Translations under genes and position numbers: made by a program | Virus record (IMG/VR): IMGVR_UViG_3300022927_001625 | Span: 1 to 64,000 of that record | Source of the DNA: a virus | Length of the DNA stretch: 64,000 bases | Direction: 5' to 3' (one strand) | Shown: positions 33,796-42,865 of the stretch, piece after piece | How positions within the stretch are numbered: the first letter of the stretch is position 1 | How the letters are laid out: every line of letters starts with the position of its first letter | Notes under the pieces: model-generated | What the model was told of the DNA's origin: nothing | The model's input: the letters and a program-made list of their open reading frames with translations, nothing else | The model's database searches: none

Positions 33796-34403
33796 TAAGG
33801 TCTTCCTACTAACATAAATCGTGTGTATTCAACATGAGGTGGTTTATATTCTAAGCCTGTTACATCATGTAAATTAGATTTATCTTTAAACTCTTCAATA
33901 CTATTAACACAATTAATATGTTCTTCTAACTTATTATAATTATTACTTTGTAATATAATTGTAGGAGTGTTAGGAATATTTTCTAACCACTTGTCATAAG
34001 TTTCTTGTGTAATATGTTCACAACTAGTATTAATAATAATATCAGGATGGAACTCATATTCATATTCTGCCATATCACAAGTTACTGCTTTAAATTTTCC
34101 ATCAATTTCATGTCTTTTATTAATAGTATATGCAATTTGTTCACACTTAGGATCAATGTCAACACTGATAATACGTTTAATACCTACACTACTATTAAAA
34201 AGCATACTTGCTAATACACCATTCCAGCCGCCATGAATTACTATACTTGCATTTTGAATTCTACAAATTTTTTCTAAATGCTCTACTAACCATCTTTTAG
34301 AAAATAGTTGTCCTCCCCAAAAACTATCTAGCATTCTATCTCTATCTTCGCTGTTACGAATTGCATCCATCCAAAATTTTATGTCTTCGATATCTATTTT
34401 CAT
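33795..34403 (-). CDS. SAM-dependent methyltransferase, class I fold
   Basis: A 202-residue protein. The strand-loop IVIHGGWNGVLAS at 54-66 and the acidic end of the second strand ISVDID at 79-84 are the S-adenosylmethionine binding motifs. DIIINTSCEH further on marks the fourth strand. Its stop and start overlap the neighbouring radical SAM genes. The substrate is unknown; a DPPY-type DNA methyltransferase motif is absent, so small-molecule or glycan methylation is more likely. Confidence 0.78.
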   Translation of the reverse strand: MKIDIEDIKFWMDAIRNSEDRDRMLDSFWGGQLFSKRWLVEHLEKICRIQNASIVIHGGWNGVLASMLFNSSVGIKRIISVDIDPKCEQIAYTINKRHEIDGKFKAVTCDMAEYEYEFHPDIIINTSCEHITQETYDKWLENIPNTPTIILQSNNYNKLEEHINCVNSIEEFKDKSNLHDVTGLEYKPPHVEYTRFMLVGRP

Positions 34404-35374
34404 CGTTGAACCTTTGGTATTTTGCTATCTGCACTACTTACACAAGTATCAGTAACGCACTTAGATGGTGCTTTAAACAGCGTAAAACCGTCTTGTAGCG
34501 TGCCTAAGGGTTCTTCCTTACAACTGTATGCTCTCTTAACTTCATTACCGCGTATAATACAACTTTGATACCCTGCATTGCAAGTCCAACCTTTAAACTT
34601 GTTAAAGTCAAAAGCATTAAAGCGTTCTGCTTGATCTAAATAATATTCCTTTATGCCATCTGTTAATTTAATCTGATAGACTTCCTCATCTTGTATATGT
34701 TGTGGAAATCCTTGTTGCATAATTTTTAACTGTTCTTCCGTGTAACTATTGACCACAAATGACGCAGTAGGATCTGATTGCGGCTTAACCGTAACATTGA
34801 TTCCTCTGTCGGCAAATCTTTGACATCTTTCAAGATACTCGTCAAACTGCTCTGGAACCATAACTTGATTAATTGTAACATATACTCCGTCCTTCATTAA
34901 TTGAAGACATTTATCTCCAAACTCTTGTTCATTAGCAAACTCTGCATGGAAACTTGCTGTAACACTTCGACGTTGTAAACTCTTAGTATTCTTTATAAAA
35001 GTATTCCACCACTTACTGCCCGGTGACAAATTTGTAGTCATGTGTATACTTTGATATTCAGGTACTGTATCACTACAGTAATGATCTATAATCTCCCCAA
35101 AGTATTTATAGGCAGTAGGTTCTCCTCCGCTAAAACTAAAATGAAAATCAGTGAATCCATTTTCTCGTGCTTGACGTTTTATTTCATCAATAGTATTTTT
35201 ATAAACGGTTAAGTCTTGATGATCAGGTTTATCTGTATTAGCATATGGCCAGCAGTAACTACATTTGTAATTACAAAAACGTCCAAGTATCCAACTAACA
35301 TTAAACAACTGTGTGTCTAACATTGTGCGTTGACCGAACTTGTTAATATCTTTAAATGGAATCGCTATAGTCAT
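34400..35374 (-). CDS. radical SAM enzyme with C-terminal cysteine region
   Basis: A 324-residue enzyme. C34-x3-C38-x2-C41 (CNYKCSYC) and FSGGEPTAY are visible. The C-terminal cysteines lie in GWTCNAGYQSC, YSCKEE and KCVTDTC. It is the third member of the class with 23258 and 29961. It overlaps the glycosyltransferase-like gene upstream by 23 bases and the methyltransferase downstream by ATGA. Confidence 0.88.
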   Translation of the reverse strand: MTIAIPFKDINKFGQRTMLDTQLFNVSWILGRFCNYKCSYCWPYANTDKPDHQDLTVYKNTIDEIKRQARENGFTDFHFSFSGGEPTAYKYFGEIIDHYCSDTVPEYQSIHMTTNLSPGSKWWNTFIKNTKSLQRRSVTASFHAEFANEQEFGDKCLQLMKDGVYVTINQVMVPEQFDEYLERCQRFADRGINVTVKPQSDPTASFVVNSYTEEQLKIMQQGFPQHIQDEEVYQIKLTDGIKEYYLDQAERFNAFDFNKFKGWTCNAGYQSCIIRGNEVKRAYSCKEEPLGTLQDGFTLFKAPSKCVTDTCVSSADSKIPKVQR

Positions 35375-36038
35375 TAAATTGTTCTTTTAACCATTTAAAA
35401 TCATTAATTTTATATAACATTTCTTTGTCATCTTTATATTGTTCTCCCCAATGTTTTCCTATTAGAGCACCATGAATAGCATATTTGCCGTATTGTCCGT
35501 TTCCTACAGTACACCAAGTTTCTAAACGCTTTTCTGTTTCTTCATCTACTTGGCCTTTAATAGATCTACTTGCTAATTTTGCACATTCTCTAAACGCACT
35601 CTTCCAAGTTGCAAACTCGTCGGTGTCAAAAACAGTCATGTTGCTTATTTCAGGCATTGCTTTAAACTTACTACTAATACTTGTTGTCATGTCGGGTACG
35701 GTGGTGTCCATGTTCAGTGTGAGTGATCTAGGGAGAAGTTTAACCCCACCGTATCCATATTCCAAGTTGTTTACAGGATTTAGACTTCTCCATACATGAA
35801 CTGTTTCTAAATCCCACTCGGAAACCTCGTAATCAAAATTAAAATCGTTTTGCAATACTGCATCGCCATCCACTACCCAAAACATTTTAGTAAAACATTT
35901 CTTTGCCGCAAGTATATGTGCTTGATGTATTCCTTCTATATCTTTTACACGCTTTGCCATTGGAAATTTACTTTTTAAAAATTCAAAGTTCTGATCAGCA
36001 TGAGGCTCACCATAACTAATAAAAACTATATCATACAT
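35352..36038 (-). CDS. GT-A glycosyltransferase-like protein, type 1
   Basis: A 228-residue protein beginning DIVFISYGEPHAD, with the nucleotide-sugar/metal motif VVDGDA at 55-60. It resembles the N-terminal half of GT-A fold enzymes and is a clear paralogue of the protein at 44437 (same ISY.EP, AKRV...EG and VDGD spacing). No signal peptide or membrane anchor. It is probably a transferase acting on the product of neighbouring sugar enzymes. Confidence 0.68.
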   Translation of the reverse strand: MYDIVFISYGEPHADQNFEFLKSKFPMAKRVKDIEGIHQAHILAAKKCFTKMFWVVDGDAVLQNDFNFDYEVSEWDLETVHVWRSLNPVNNLEYGYGGVKLLPRSLTLNMDTTVPDMTTSISSKFKAMPEISNMTVFDTDEFATWKSAFRECAKLASRSIKGQVDEETEKRLETWCTVGNGQYGKYAIHGALIGKHWGEQYKDDKEMLYKINDFKWLKEQFNDYSDSI

Positions 36039-36847
36039 CTTACGTTATCCCTAATTTTATCTACTACTTCCTGATGAATCAACGGACCGTCATGTGCATT
36101 GTCTCTGGCTCTATCTTCATTTTTTAAATTAAGTTTAGCAAACATATCCTTATCATAAGAAGTAGCAAAGTCTCCTTGGAAGGTCCAATGAAAGACTGGA
36201 ACGCCTAGTGCGTTCCATAAGTTGTTTACACTATTAATATGTAAACTATTTTCAAATAACATTTGACCGTCTTCTAACGCCCAACGTTTAAAATACCACT
36301 GAGAATCTAACATTTCGTAAGTGTCAGCCGGTTCGTCTAAAACATTAGACCATTGAATATTTCTATCTTCTAATCTAATTGCTTTTTTAAATAGTCCTTC
36401 ACGTTCTATATAACCAAAACTTTTTCTTGATGCTTGTGGCCATTGTATTACAACTGCACGAGGTTTAACAAATTTATTTTTAACAAATAATTGTGTGTTA
36501 ATATTAATAATGTCAGGTCCAGTACCTGCTTTGGCTAAGTTAACAACGTCAATGTTTAAATCTTTACCTAATATATTACACCATAGTTCGTTTTCAAATA
36601 ACCCAACGCCTTCAGTATAACTACATCCAAAAACAAGAATATAGTCATTATCTAATTTGTCTAACTCTTTAGTTCTATAACCTAAACTATTAAAAGTGTA
36701 ATCTAACTTGTCAGCAGTAGAATAATATTTCCAATCTGGTTTATTATGTATTACATAGTTTTCAGAATCATCTCCGCAATACCAATGTAATGACTTTCCT
36801 GCAACTTCCTCAAAATATAATAAAGGTTTAGACTTTGAATAAATCAT
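36026..36847 (-). CDS. SGNH/GDSL-type hydrolase
   Basis: A 273-residue protein. Block I FGCSYTEG holds the nucleophile S76. The oxyanion glycine is in NLAKAGTG (about 103-110), and the C-terminal pair D249-x2-H252 is in ARDNAHDG. SGNH enzymes remove or transfer acyl groups, often O-acetyl on polysaccharides. A second, unrelated-looking member is at 39598. It is coupled to the sugar dehydrogenase gene by ATGA. Confidence 0.8.
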   Translation of the reverse strand: MIYSKSKPLLYFEEVAGKSLHWYCGDDSENYVIHNKPDWKYYSTADKLDYTFNSLGYRTKELDKLDNDYILVFGCSYTEGVGLFENELWCNILGKDLNIDVVNLAKAGTGPDIININTQLFVKNKFVKPRAVVIQWPQASRKSFGYIEREGLFKKAIRLEDRNIQWSNVLDEPADTYEMLDSQWYFKRWALEDGQMLFENSLHINSVNNLWNALGVPVFHWTFQGDFATSYDKDMFAKLNLKNEDRARDNAHDGPLIHQEVVDKIRDNVRCMI

Positions 36848-38037
36848 TTCTTTCTTGTATTCCCGTAATGAATAACCATATAGTTAGAGTCAGGTTTCAT
36901 TTGTCTCCAAGGGTCGATAAACACAGAATCTGTTCCATACTCTACATATGGTTCTGGATGGCACAATAAAATTACTCCAGTAGGATTGTATGCACTACTT
37001 GGGATTTCAGATACTAACGGATCAATGTAAATTGCCGATTCACCCAGTTCTCGAATGTAGTAATCTACTAATAATGCATAACTTCCGTCAGTATAAGAAA
37101 CACCCGGTTTGTAAGAAACTCCATTTAACAAAATACTTCCACCATATTTCTCTTTTGTTTTAACAACAAATTTAGCAAGGTTCTTTGCTTGCACTTCTCT
37201 TGCTGTCATAATGCTATCAAATATATCATAATCAAGATTAAGTTCTTTTGCCATAAAACGTAAAGCGATGTTATCTCTTGGATGGCAACTTCCGCCATCT
37301 CCCATGCCGGCTGTCATATAACGATCACTCATAATACGCATTGTTGATTCAGCAAGTGCTTTAGTAACTACGTCAACATTAATATTTCCTTGACGTTCGG
37401 CTACATCTTGAATCATATTAACAAGACTTAGTTTTGTTGAAATAAATGTGTTATAAAATACTTTGATACATTCGCACTCATCATATGTTCCAATTACATA
37501 ACGAGGATTATTTTCCATTATGGTATCATAAAAATCACGTAACTGTTTTGCATCGCCAGTTTCACTACCGTCGTCAGTACCGATCATAATCATCTCGGGA
37601 TTAATCATATCCCAACCTACAGTACCCATTGCAATTAAGTAAGGATTATAAACAAATCTAGTATTAGTTACACGTTGTACAAATTCTCTACGTGTTGTTC
37701 CAGGTAATACAGTTGATATTAAAACAAGCAACTGTTTTTTATTCATATATTTGTTTGCCTCTTCTAATACTGTATTAACAATGTCGTAATTAAAATCCTT
37801 AGGTTCTAAATGACTTGTCGGACGTTTCCCATCATATGCAGGATCGTGAGGTGTTGGAACAGCAACAAATACAATATCAGCATCTTTAACAGTTTCTTCA
37901 ATAGTGTCTTTCTGATTAATTAAATCAGAAACAATTGGCGAAATGTCATATCCATTTACTTTATGACCTTTCTTAACAATTTCCTCAGCACAGGGTACAC
38001 CTAATTTACCTACACCAATATATCCAATAATACTCAT
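36844..38037 (-). CDS. UDP-glucose/GDP-mannose dehydrogenase family enzyme
   Basis: A 397-residue NAD-dependent sugar-nucleotide dehydrogenase that oxidises a nucleotide sugar to its uronate. It has the Rossmann loop GVGKLG at 8-13, VAVPTP at about 58-63, the central helix KVFYNTFISTK with its catalytic lysine, and the nucleophile C251 in GGSCHPRD. Length and order are those of the complete family. It is the clearest sign that the island handles nucleotide sugars. It overlaps both neighbours by four bases. Confidence 0.88.
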   Translation of the reverse strand: MSIIGYIGVGKLGVPCAEEIVKKGHKVNGYDISPIVSDLINQKDTIEETVKDADIVFVAVPTPHDPAYDGKRPTSHLEPKDFNYDIVNTVLEEANKYMNKKQLLVLISTVLPGTTRREFVQRVTNTRFVYNPYLIAMGTVGWDMINPEMIMIGTDDGSETGDAKQLRDFYDTIMENNPRYVIGTYDECECIKVFYNTFISTKLSLVNMIQDVAERQGNINVDVVTKALAESTMRIMSDRYMTAGMGDGGSCHPRDNIALRFMAKELNLDYDIFDSIMTAREVQAKNLAKFVVKTKEKYGGSILLNGVSYKPGVSYTDGSYALLVDYYIRELGESAIYIDPLVSEIPSSAYNPTGVILLCHPEPYVEYGTDSVFIDPWRQMKPDSNYMVIHYGNTRKK

Positions 38038-38972
38038 TTCATAACCTCAATTAATTTTTTATACGCACCGCATTCCAATACAATTTTTGGAACACGACTT
38101 TTATCTAAACTAATATCTATTAGTTTATTATAGTTTCTTTCTACTTTTTGTGCAACCTTTTTATAAAGATCGTTATAGTTTTGATTAACTAAATTTCTAA
38201 TTTGAATTGCAATCATATCTGCACGTTTTTCTTGATTTGGCTCTGAATCAAAACTATAATCAAATAATTCATCATACATTTCAAATCCAAATTCTTCACT
38301 TAACATCTTGTGATAGTTTTGTACACTAAAAACCAAAAATGGTTTCTTATAATATATAGGAGCGTAAGTCTTTTCTGTAGGAAACATTGTTTCCATTGTT
38401 GATTCATTAACTAGACTTACTAAACTAAAATTATAATCATTTGGCAACGTACTGTATTGAGCAGTTGTACTAGCATACTCTTTATCAATAATTAATCGTT
38501 CTTGTTTCCAATACTTCCAATCATAATCATTAATAAGATTATTCCAACTAATACTACCCTTATCAATTAAGTTATGTTTTGCAAGTGTATCCATCATTAG
38601 ACAACGATGTTGCCAAGGTTGGTTGTTCATACTAATAAATGGAATTGATATATCTTTATTAGAAATTGAATGATTAAATTTGTTAAATTCGTAAACTGTG
38701 TTTGCCGGCCAAAAACTTTTCCAAACAATCAAATTTCCATACTTAGGCCAAAAGTTATTGTTGCCTCCAAAATGTCCTGCAACAAAATGAACATTCTTTC
38801 CTTTAATATGCTTATTAACTTTTTTTTGATTAGGATAATTTTCCCAACCTAACATACTAAATTCTTCTGCACCTAATATTACAATATTAGAATTTGGATT
38901 ATTGTCAATAGTCTTCAAGAAGTTGGTTAGACTCCAATGCTTTGACCACATAACGATGTTGTTATAACTCAT
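38034..38972 (-). CDS. glycosyltransferase-like protein of a phage family
   Basis: A 312-residue protein (ATG at 38972; a GTG three codons earlier is possible). The C-terminal half has LVNESTMETMFPTEK followed by TYAPIYYKKPFLVF, resembling the donor-binding region of GT-B/fucosyltransferase-like enzymes: a glutamate, then EKT, then a P.Y..KPF loop. The protein at 41720 has the matching FSEKTFNAMLYGRPFVMVG. It is the first gene of the ten-gene minus operon and divergent from the DegT-like gene. Confidence 0.6.
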   Translation of the reverse strand: MSYNNIVMWSKHWSLTNFLKTIDNNPNSNIVILGAEEFSMLGWENYPNQKKVNKHIKGKNVHFVAGHFGGNNNFWPKYGNLIVWKSFWPANTVYEFNKFNHSISNKDISIPFISMNNQPWQHRCLMMDTLAKHNLIDKGSISWNNLINDYDWKYWKQERLIIDKEYASTTAQYSTLPNDYNFSLVSLVNESTMETMFPTEKTYAPIYYKKPFLVFSVQNYHKMLSEEFGFEMYDELFDYSFDSEPNQEKRADMIAIQIRNLVNQNYNDLYKKVAQKVERNYNKLIDISLDKSRVPKIVLECGAYKKLIEVMK

Positions 38973-39003
38973 TTCACTCACACTTATACTTATTATCTGC
39001 GTA

Positions 39004-39011
39004 TATAAATA
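39004..39011 (+). promoter_or_regulatory. perfect T4-type late promoter box directly before a start codon
   Basis: TATAAATA at 39004-39011, five bases, then the ATG at 39017. The geometry is identical to that at 22269-22282, again predicting a leaderless or very short-leader late mRNA. Confidence 0.7.
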
Positions 39012-39016
39012 TGTGT

Positions 39017-39601
39017 ATGTTTGAAACCGTCAATAAATTTGAAAAAGCAATAGCAGAGTACTATGGTTCTCCTTATGCTGTTGCTGTAGATAGTTGCACT
39101 CATGCTATTGAGTTGAGCCTAAGATACTTACAGCCACAAACTAAAATTACTGTTCCAAGTAGGACATATATTAGCATACCCTTTACCTTAGAAAAACTCG
39201 GCCTTGATTGGGAATTTCAAGACATTGAATGGACTAGATCTTATCCTCTAGGTAATACAAGAATAATCGATGCGGCTACAATGTTTGAAAGACACTCATA
39301 CATTAATAATATGTTTATGTGTTTAAGTTTTCAATATAAAAAAGCATTAAGTTTAGGCAGAGGCGGTGCAATACTTTGTCCTAGTGAGAGAGATTATAAT
39401 ATTCTAAAACAAATGGCATATGATGGACGAACAGACGACAAACCTTGGGCGGAACAAAATATTAAATTTGTAGGATATCATTATTATATGACTCCAGAAA
39501 CTGCACAACTTGGTTTAGATAAAATTAACGATTTAGAAAAAGGCAAAATATGGAGTAGTGATGATTATCCGTATCTGCCAGATATGGATGTTTTTAAATG
39601 A
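39017..39601 (+). CDS. truncated DegT/DnrJ/StrS aminotransferase-like protein
   Basis: A 194-residue protein from the ATG at 39017 (an ATG two codons earlier lies inside the promoter box). It matches the N-terminal half of PLP-dependent sugar aminotransferases: AIAEYYGSPYAVAVDSCTHA, then IIDAA, then CLSFQYKKALSLGRGGA, where K of QYKK should bind PLP. Family members are about 370 residues, so the small C-terminal domain is missing. It may be a minimal or inactive form. It starts a five-gene plus operon. Confidence 0.78.
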   Translation: MFETVNKFEKAIAEYYGSPYAVAVDSCTHAIELSLRYLQPQTKITVPSRTYISIPFTLEKLGLDWEFQDIEWTRSYPLGNTRIIDAATMFERHSYINNMFMCLSFQYKKALSLGRGGAILCPSERDYNILKQMAYDGRTDDKPWAEQNIKFVGYHYYMTPETAQLGLDKINDLEKGKIWSSDDYPYLPDMDVFK

Positions 39602-40278
39602 GATTGTTTACTTTTGGTTGCTCGTATACCGAATACATTTGGCCTACATGGAGTGATATTGTTGCAAAAGATTTAGGCTGTGAAAATCATAACTATGGAA
39701 AAGCAGGTATGGGGAATCAGGGCATTGCTTGTAGACTAGTGGAAGCAAATCGCAAACATAGTTTTCAGACAGAAGATATTATTTGTATAGTTTGGAGTAG
39801 TTGGACTAGAGTTGATTTACTTAAAGACGAAAAATGGATTACTGAAGGCAACATACTAAACAGTGATTATTATTCAAACGAATACCTACAAAAACACTGG
39901 AGTGTAGAAAACGACGACATAAGAAACGAAACTGCTATATTACAAGGCAATGCTTATATAAAACAATTTACACAAGATATTTTTAATGGGCATATTACAA
40001 GTGTTCCAAATCATTTGCCAGGTTCAAATAATATATTTCCTAAAACAAAATGCGTATATCAAGATGACTCACACCCTAGTGTACTAGAACATTTGGATTA
40101 TGTGGAAAATACAATTTATCCAAGTCTTGGATATCATTTAAAACAATCAACAAAAGACTGGTGTTCTAACATGGAAATAATTATTCAACAATTAAAAGGC
40201 GAAAATTCTCGAATGAGTAATCTTGAATTAGAAGATTTAATTTTAGAACATTGGAAAGGACGTAAATCATATGTCTAG
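39598..40278 (+). CDS. SGNH-type hydrolase
   Basis: A 226-residue protein with FTFGCSYTEY at 4-13 (nucleophile S9), the block II glycine in YGKAGMGN and the D156-x2-H159 pair in QDDSHPS. The very early nucleophile is typical of the family. The C-terminal 50 residues are an extra acidic helix. ATGA coupling links it to the DegT-like gene, and an eight-base overlap links it to the amidinotransferase gene. It probably acts as an esterase on a modified glycan. Confidence 0.77.
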   Translation: MRLFTFGCSYTEYIWPTWSDIVAKDLGCENHNYGKAGMGNQGIACRLVEANRKHSFQTEDIICIVWSSWTRVDLLKDEKWITEGNILNSDYYSNEYLQKHWSVENDDIRNETAILQGNAYIKQFTQDIFNGHITSVPNHLPGSNNIFPKTKCVYQDDSHPSVLEHLDYVENTIYPSLGYHLKQSTKDWCSNMEIIIQQLKGENSRMSNLELEDLILEHWKGRKSYV

Positions 40279-41239
40279 TAACGAATGGGGACAACTTCGT
40301 AAAGTAATTGTAGGAATTGCAGATAATGCTAAAATTCCAAATGACATTGATATTAGTTTACGCTGTGTAAACTTTGCAGATAAATCTGACGAAACAGAAA
40401 TTATTAAAGGCTCTTATCCGCAACAAGTTATCGATGAAGCAAATGAAGATTTAGAAGTTTTTGTAGATTTTTTAAAAGGAGAATCAGTTGAGGTTGTACG
40501 GCCAGATGCTACTGATTGTAATTATTATAATTATTGTCCTCGAGATAGTGTATTTGTACATGGAGATTTAACACTTGCAACACCTATGCCTATTCGTGCA
40601 AGAAAAGGCGAATGGAAAGCATTTGAAAAACATTTAAATAATCCTAAAGAAATACGTTGTTATTACGAAAGTGCATTGTATAACACTGACTGCATTGGCA
40701 ATAAAGACATACTTGCATTAAACGAATTTGAACCTGCTTTCGATGCCGCAAATGTTATTCGTGCTAACGATCACGTTTTATATCTTGTAAGTAATAGCGG
40801 AAATAAACTAGGTGCAACACTACTGCAAGATGCATTAGGTGATAGAGCCAAAGTGCATTTATTACAAGACGTTTATAGTTATATGCATATTGATAGTACT
40901 ATAGCATTCTTACGTGAAGGATTATTACTTGCTAACCCAAGTAGGATTAAAAGTAAAGACGATTTGCCAGAACCTTTTAGAAACTGGGATATATTATGGT
41001 GTCCTGAACCTGTTGATATCGGTCACTATCCTAAATGGTGTAATGCAAGTACATGGATTAATATGAACTTGTTTAGTGTAAATACTAAGTTAGTAGCACT
41101 TGAGAAACATCAGGAGCCACTACGTAAAGTTCTTGAAGCACAAGGTATTGATTGTGCTATGTTGCCAACAAGACATCAAAGAACACTTGGCGGTGGATTT
41201 CACTGCGTAACACTGGATACACATAGAGATGTTTTATAG
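40271..41239 (+). CDS. amidinotransferase (glycine-amidinotransferase-like)
   Basis: A 322-residue protein of the guanidino-group-modifying superfamily, which transfers an amidino group from arginine to an amine. The signatures are PRDSVF at 90-95, EPAFDAAN at about 154-161, the catalytic MHIDST (H206, D208) and the nucleophile C312 in LGGGFHCVT. All catalytic residues are present. The partner amine is unknown; an amino sugar is plausible given the DegT-like gene upstream (inference). Confidence 0.87.
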   Translation: MSSNEWGQLRKVIVGIADNAKIPNDIDISLRCVNFADKSDETEIIKGSYPQQVIDEANEDLEVFVDFLKGESVEVVRPDATDCNYYNYCPRDSVFVHGDLTLATPMPIRARKGEWKAFEKHLNNPKEIRCYYESALYNTDCIGNKDILALNEFEPAFDAANVIRANDHVLYLVSNSGNKLGATLLQDALGDRAKVHLLQDVYSYMHIDSTIAFLREGLLLANPSRIKSKDDLPEPFRNWDILWCPEPVDIGHYPKWCNASTWINMNLFSVNTKLVALEKHQEPLRKVLEAQGIDCAMLPTRHQRTLGGGFHCVTLDTHRDVL

Positions 41240-41720
41240 AGGGATTATTAGCAAACTTTGGAATGATGATTTCAAAGATTTTAATTACGTTAGACAACCT
41301 ATTACAGGTGAAGAAGCAGATGCTTGGCGTGAACAAGGATATACACATACTACTACAACAGGCAAAATGTATGACAGTAAAAATCCAATGCCTGAATGGG
41401 TAGAAAAAGTTGCATCATTATTAAATTTACATAATCCTGGATTTGTGTTTTATAGAATGGATACATTAGATATTATGCCTACACACGTTGATCATTTTAA
41501 TACATATTGTCGTGTGTTTAATCAAGAACGAAAAAATGTAAGACGTGCTATTGTATTTTTAGAAGATTGGAAACCAGGTCATTACTTTGAAGTAGAAGGT
41601 ATTGGTGTTGTAAACTATAAAGCAGGAGAATATGTTTTATGGGATGCCGATGCTCCACACGCCGCAAGTAACATTGGCGTAGATCCAAGATACACTTTAC
41701 AAATTACAGGAAGTTACTAA
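41229..41720 (+). CDS. aspartyl/asparaginyl hydroxylase-like 2OG oxygenase
   Basis: A 163-residue single-domain oxygenase. H86-x-D88 in MPTHVDHF, H144 in DAPHAASN and R154 in DPRYTLQ fit the PF05118 order. It is the shortest member here and lacks the N-terminal extension of the 15037/20158 group. It overlaps the amidinotransferase gene by 11 bases and shares one base with the next start, so it belongs to the same five-gene operon. Confidence 0.82.
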   Translation: MFYRGIISKLWNDDFKDFNYVRQPITGEEADAWREQGYTHTTTTGKMYDSKNPMPEWVEKVASLLNLHNPGFVFYRMDTLDIMPTHVDHFNTYCRVFNQERKNVRRAIVFLEDWKPGHYFEVEGIGVVNYKAGEYVLWDADAPHAASNIGVDPRYTLQITGSY

Positions 41721-42865
41721 TGTTTGTCCAGGACTTATTCTGGAAAAATATTCCACAGAAAAATATACGCAACAAAGATAAAGGAATGTTAACTGAACTA
41801 TTCCGTGAATCTTTATTAAAAGATACAACTCGTCCTACTTTTGTTTACACAGGTACTAATCATATCAAACAGTTTGACAGTTTAGAACTGTCTCCTAAAA
41901 CATATAAAAAATTAAGTAAGGGTGTTGATATCTACTTGTACGAGCCTGTTAGTCCATATATAAAAGATACGATCCATAACAACCATTTCTATAGTGAATT
42001 TAATACATTTGATAATCTTTATGCAGACGAATTAGATAGTATTGTTAATTGGCAACAAAAGAACAGTATTAAAAATATCAATGTATATACAGGAGATTAT
42101 AATATACAAAAATATTATGCTAAAAATTATCCAACATTAAACTTATTTTGCATGGATATATTTTTACGTGATTTCTTTTGTGGTGGTAATACTACACTTG
42201 ATTTAAATTATAATAAAAAATTTATTTGTCCAAACTGGCGTTATACTAAACATCGTCATTTACTATCTGCATTTCTTGTAGACAAAGATTGTTATTTAAG
42301 TTGGAACTTTAAAACTAACTATGAATTATTAATGGACCGCACTTGGATTGAACTAGACAAATGGAGTGGTACTAATTACGAAACAATAATTAAACAAAAT
42401 ATCGATACATTAAATCAAAATATTCCATATGTATTAGATTATAAAAATGCAAAAACAACTGATGCCAGCATGAAGCAATGGCCTGTGTTTGCTCCTCAAG
42501 GTAGAGGACTAGAAGCATTTTATTTAGATAGTATGTGTGCTATTGTTAACGAAACACGTTTTGCACAACCTACTGCTAACTTTAGTGAAAAAACATTTAA
42601 TGCAATGTTATATGGTAGACCGTTTGTTATGGTTGGACCGCCGCATACTTTAAAATATATTAAAGAACTTGGATTTAAAACATTTGATAGTTTGTGGAGT
42701 GAAGACTACGACAGTATTGAAAATCCTACAGATAGGTTAATTGCTATTTTTGAATTAATTGAACACATTGCTAATAATGATTGTAACTTACAAGATATAG
42801 AAGACGTATTAATACACAATCAGAAATTAGTTAGCAAGTTTTACAAAAATTGTAAAATTCTTTAA
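41720..42865 (+). CDS. glycosyltransferase-like protein of a phage family
   Basis: A 381-residue protein. The C-terminal half carries IVNETRFAQPTANFSEK, then TFNAMLYGRPFVMVGPP and LGFKTFDSLW, resembling the donor-side domain of GT-B enzymes related to fucosyltransferases and matching the protein at 38034. The N-terminal half is a variable, tyrosine-rich alpha/beta domain. No membrane segment. It ends the plus operon, overlapping the convergent radical SAM gene by 35 bases. Confidence 0.62.
   Translation: MFVQDLFWKNIPQKNIRNKDKGMLTELFRESLLKDTTRPTFVYTGTNHIKQFDSLELSPKTYKKLSKGVDIYLYEPVSPYIKDTIHNNHFYSEFNTFDNLYADELDSIVNWQQKNSIKNINVYTGDYNIQKYYAKNYPTLNLFCMDIFLRDFFCGGNTTLDLNYNKKFICPNWRYTKHRHLLSAFLVDKDCYLSWNFKTNYELLMDRTWIELDKWSGTNYETIIKQNIDTLNQNIPYVLDYKNAKTTDASMKQWPVFAPQGRGLEAFYLDSMCAIVNETRFAQPTANFSEKTFNAMLYGRPFVMVGPPHTLKYIKELGFKTFDSLWSEDYDSIENPTDRLIAIFELIEHIANNDCNLQDIEDVLIHNQKLVSKFYKNCKIL

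Noticed and set aside
35103-35110. TATAAATA on the minus strand as a late promoter
   Set aside because: It lies inside the radical SAM coding sequence at a Tyr-Lys-Tyr stretch, with no start codon close behind it.
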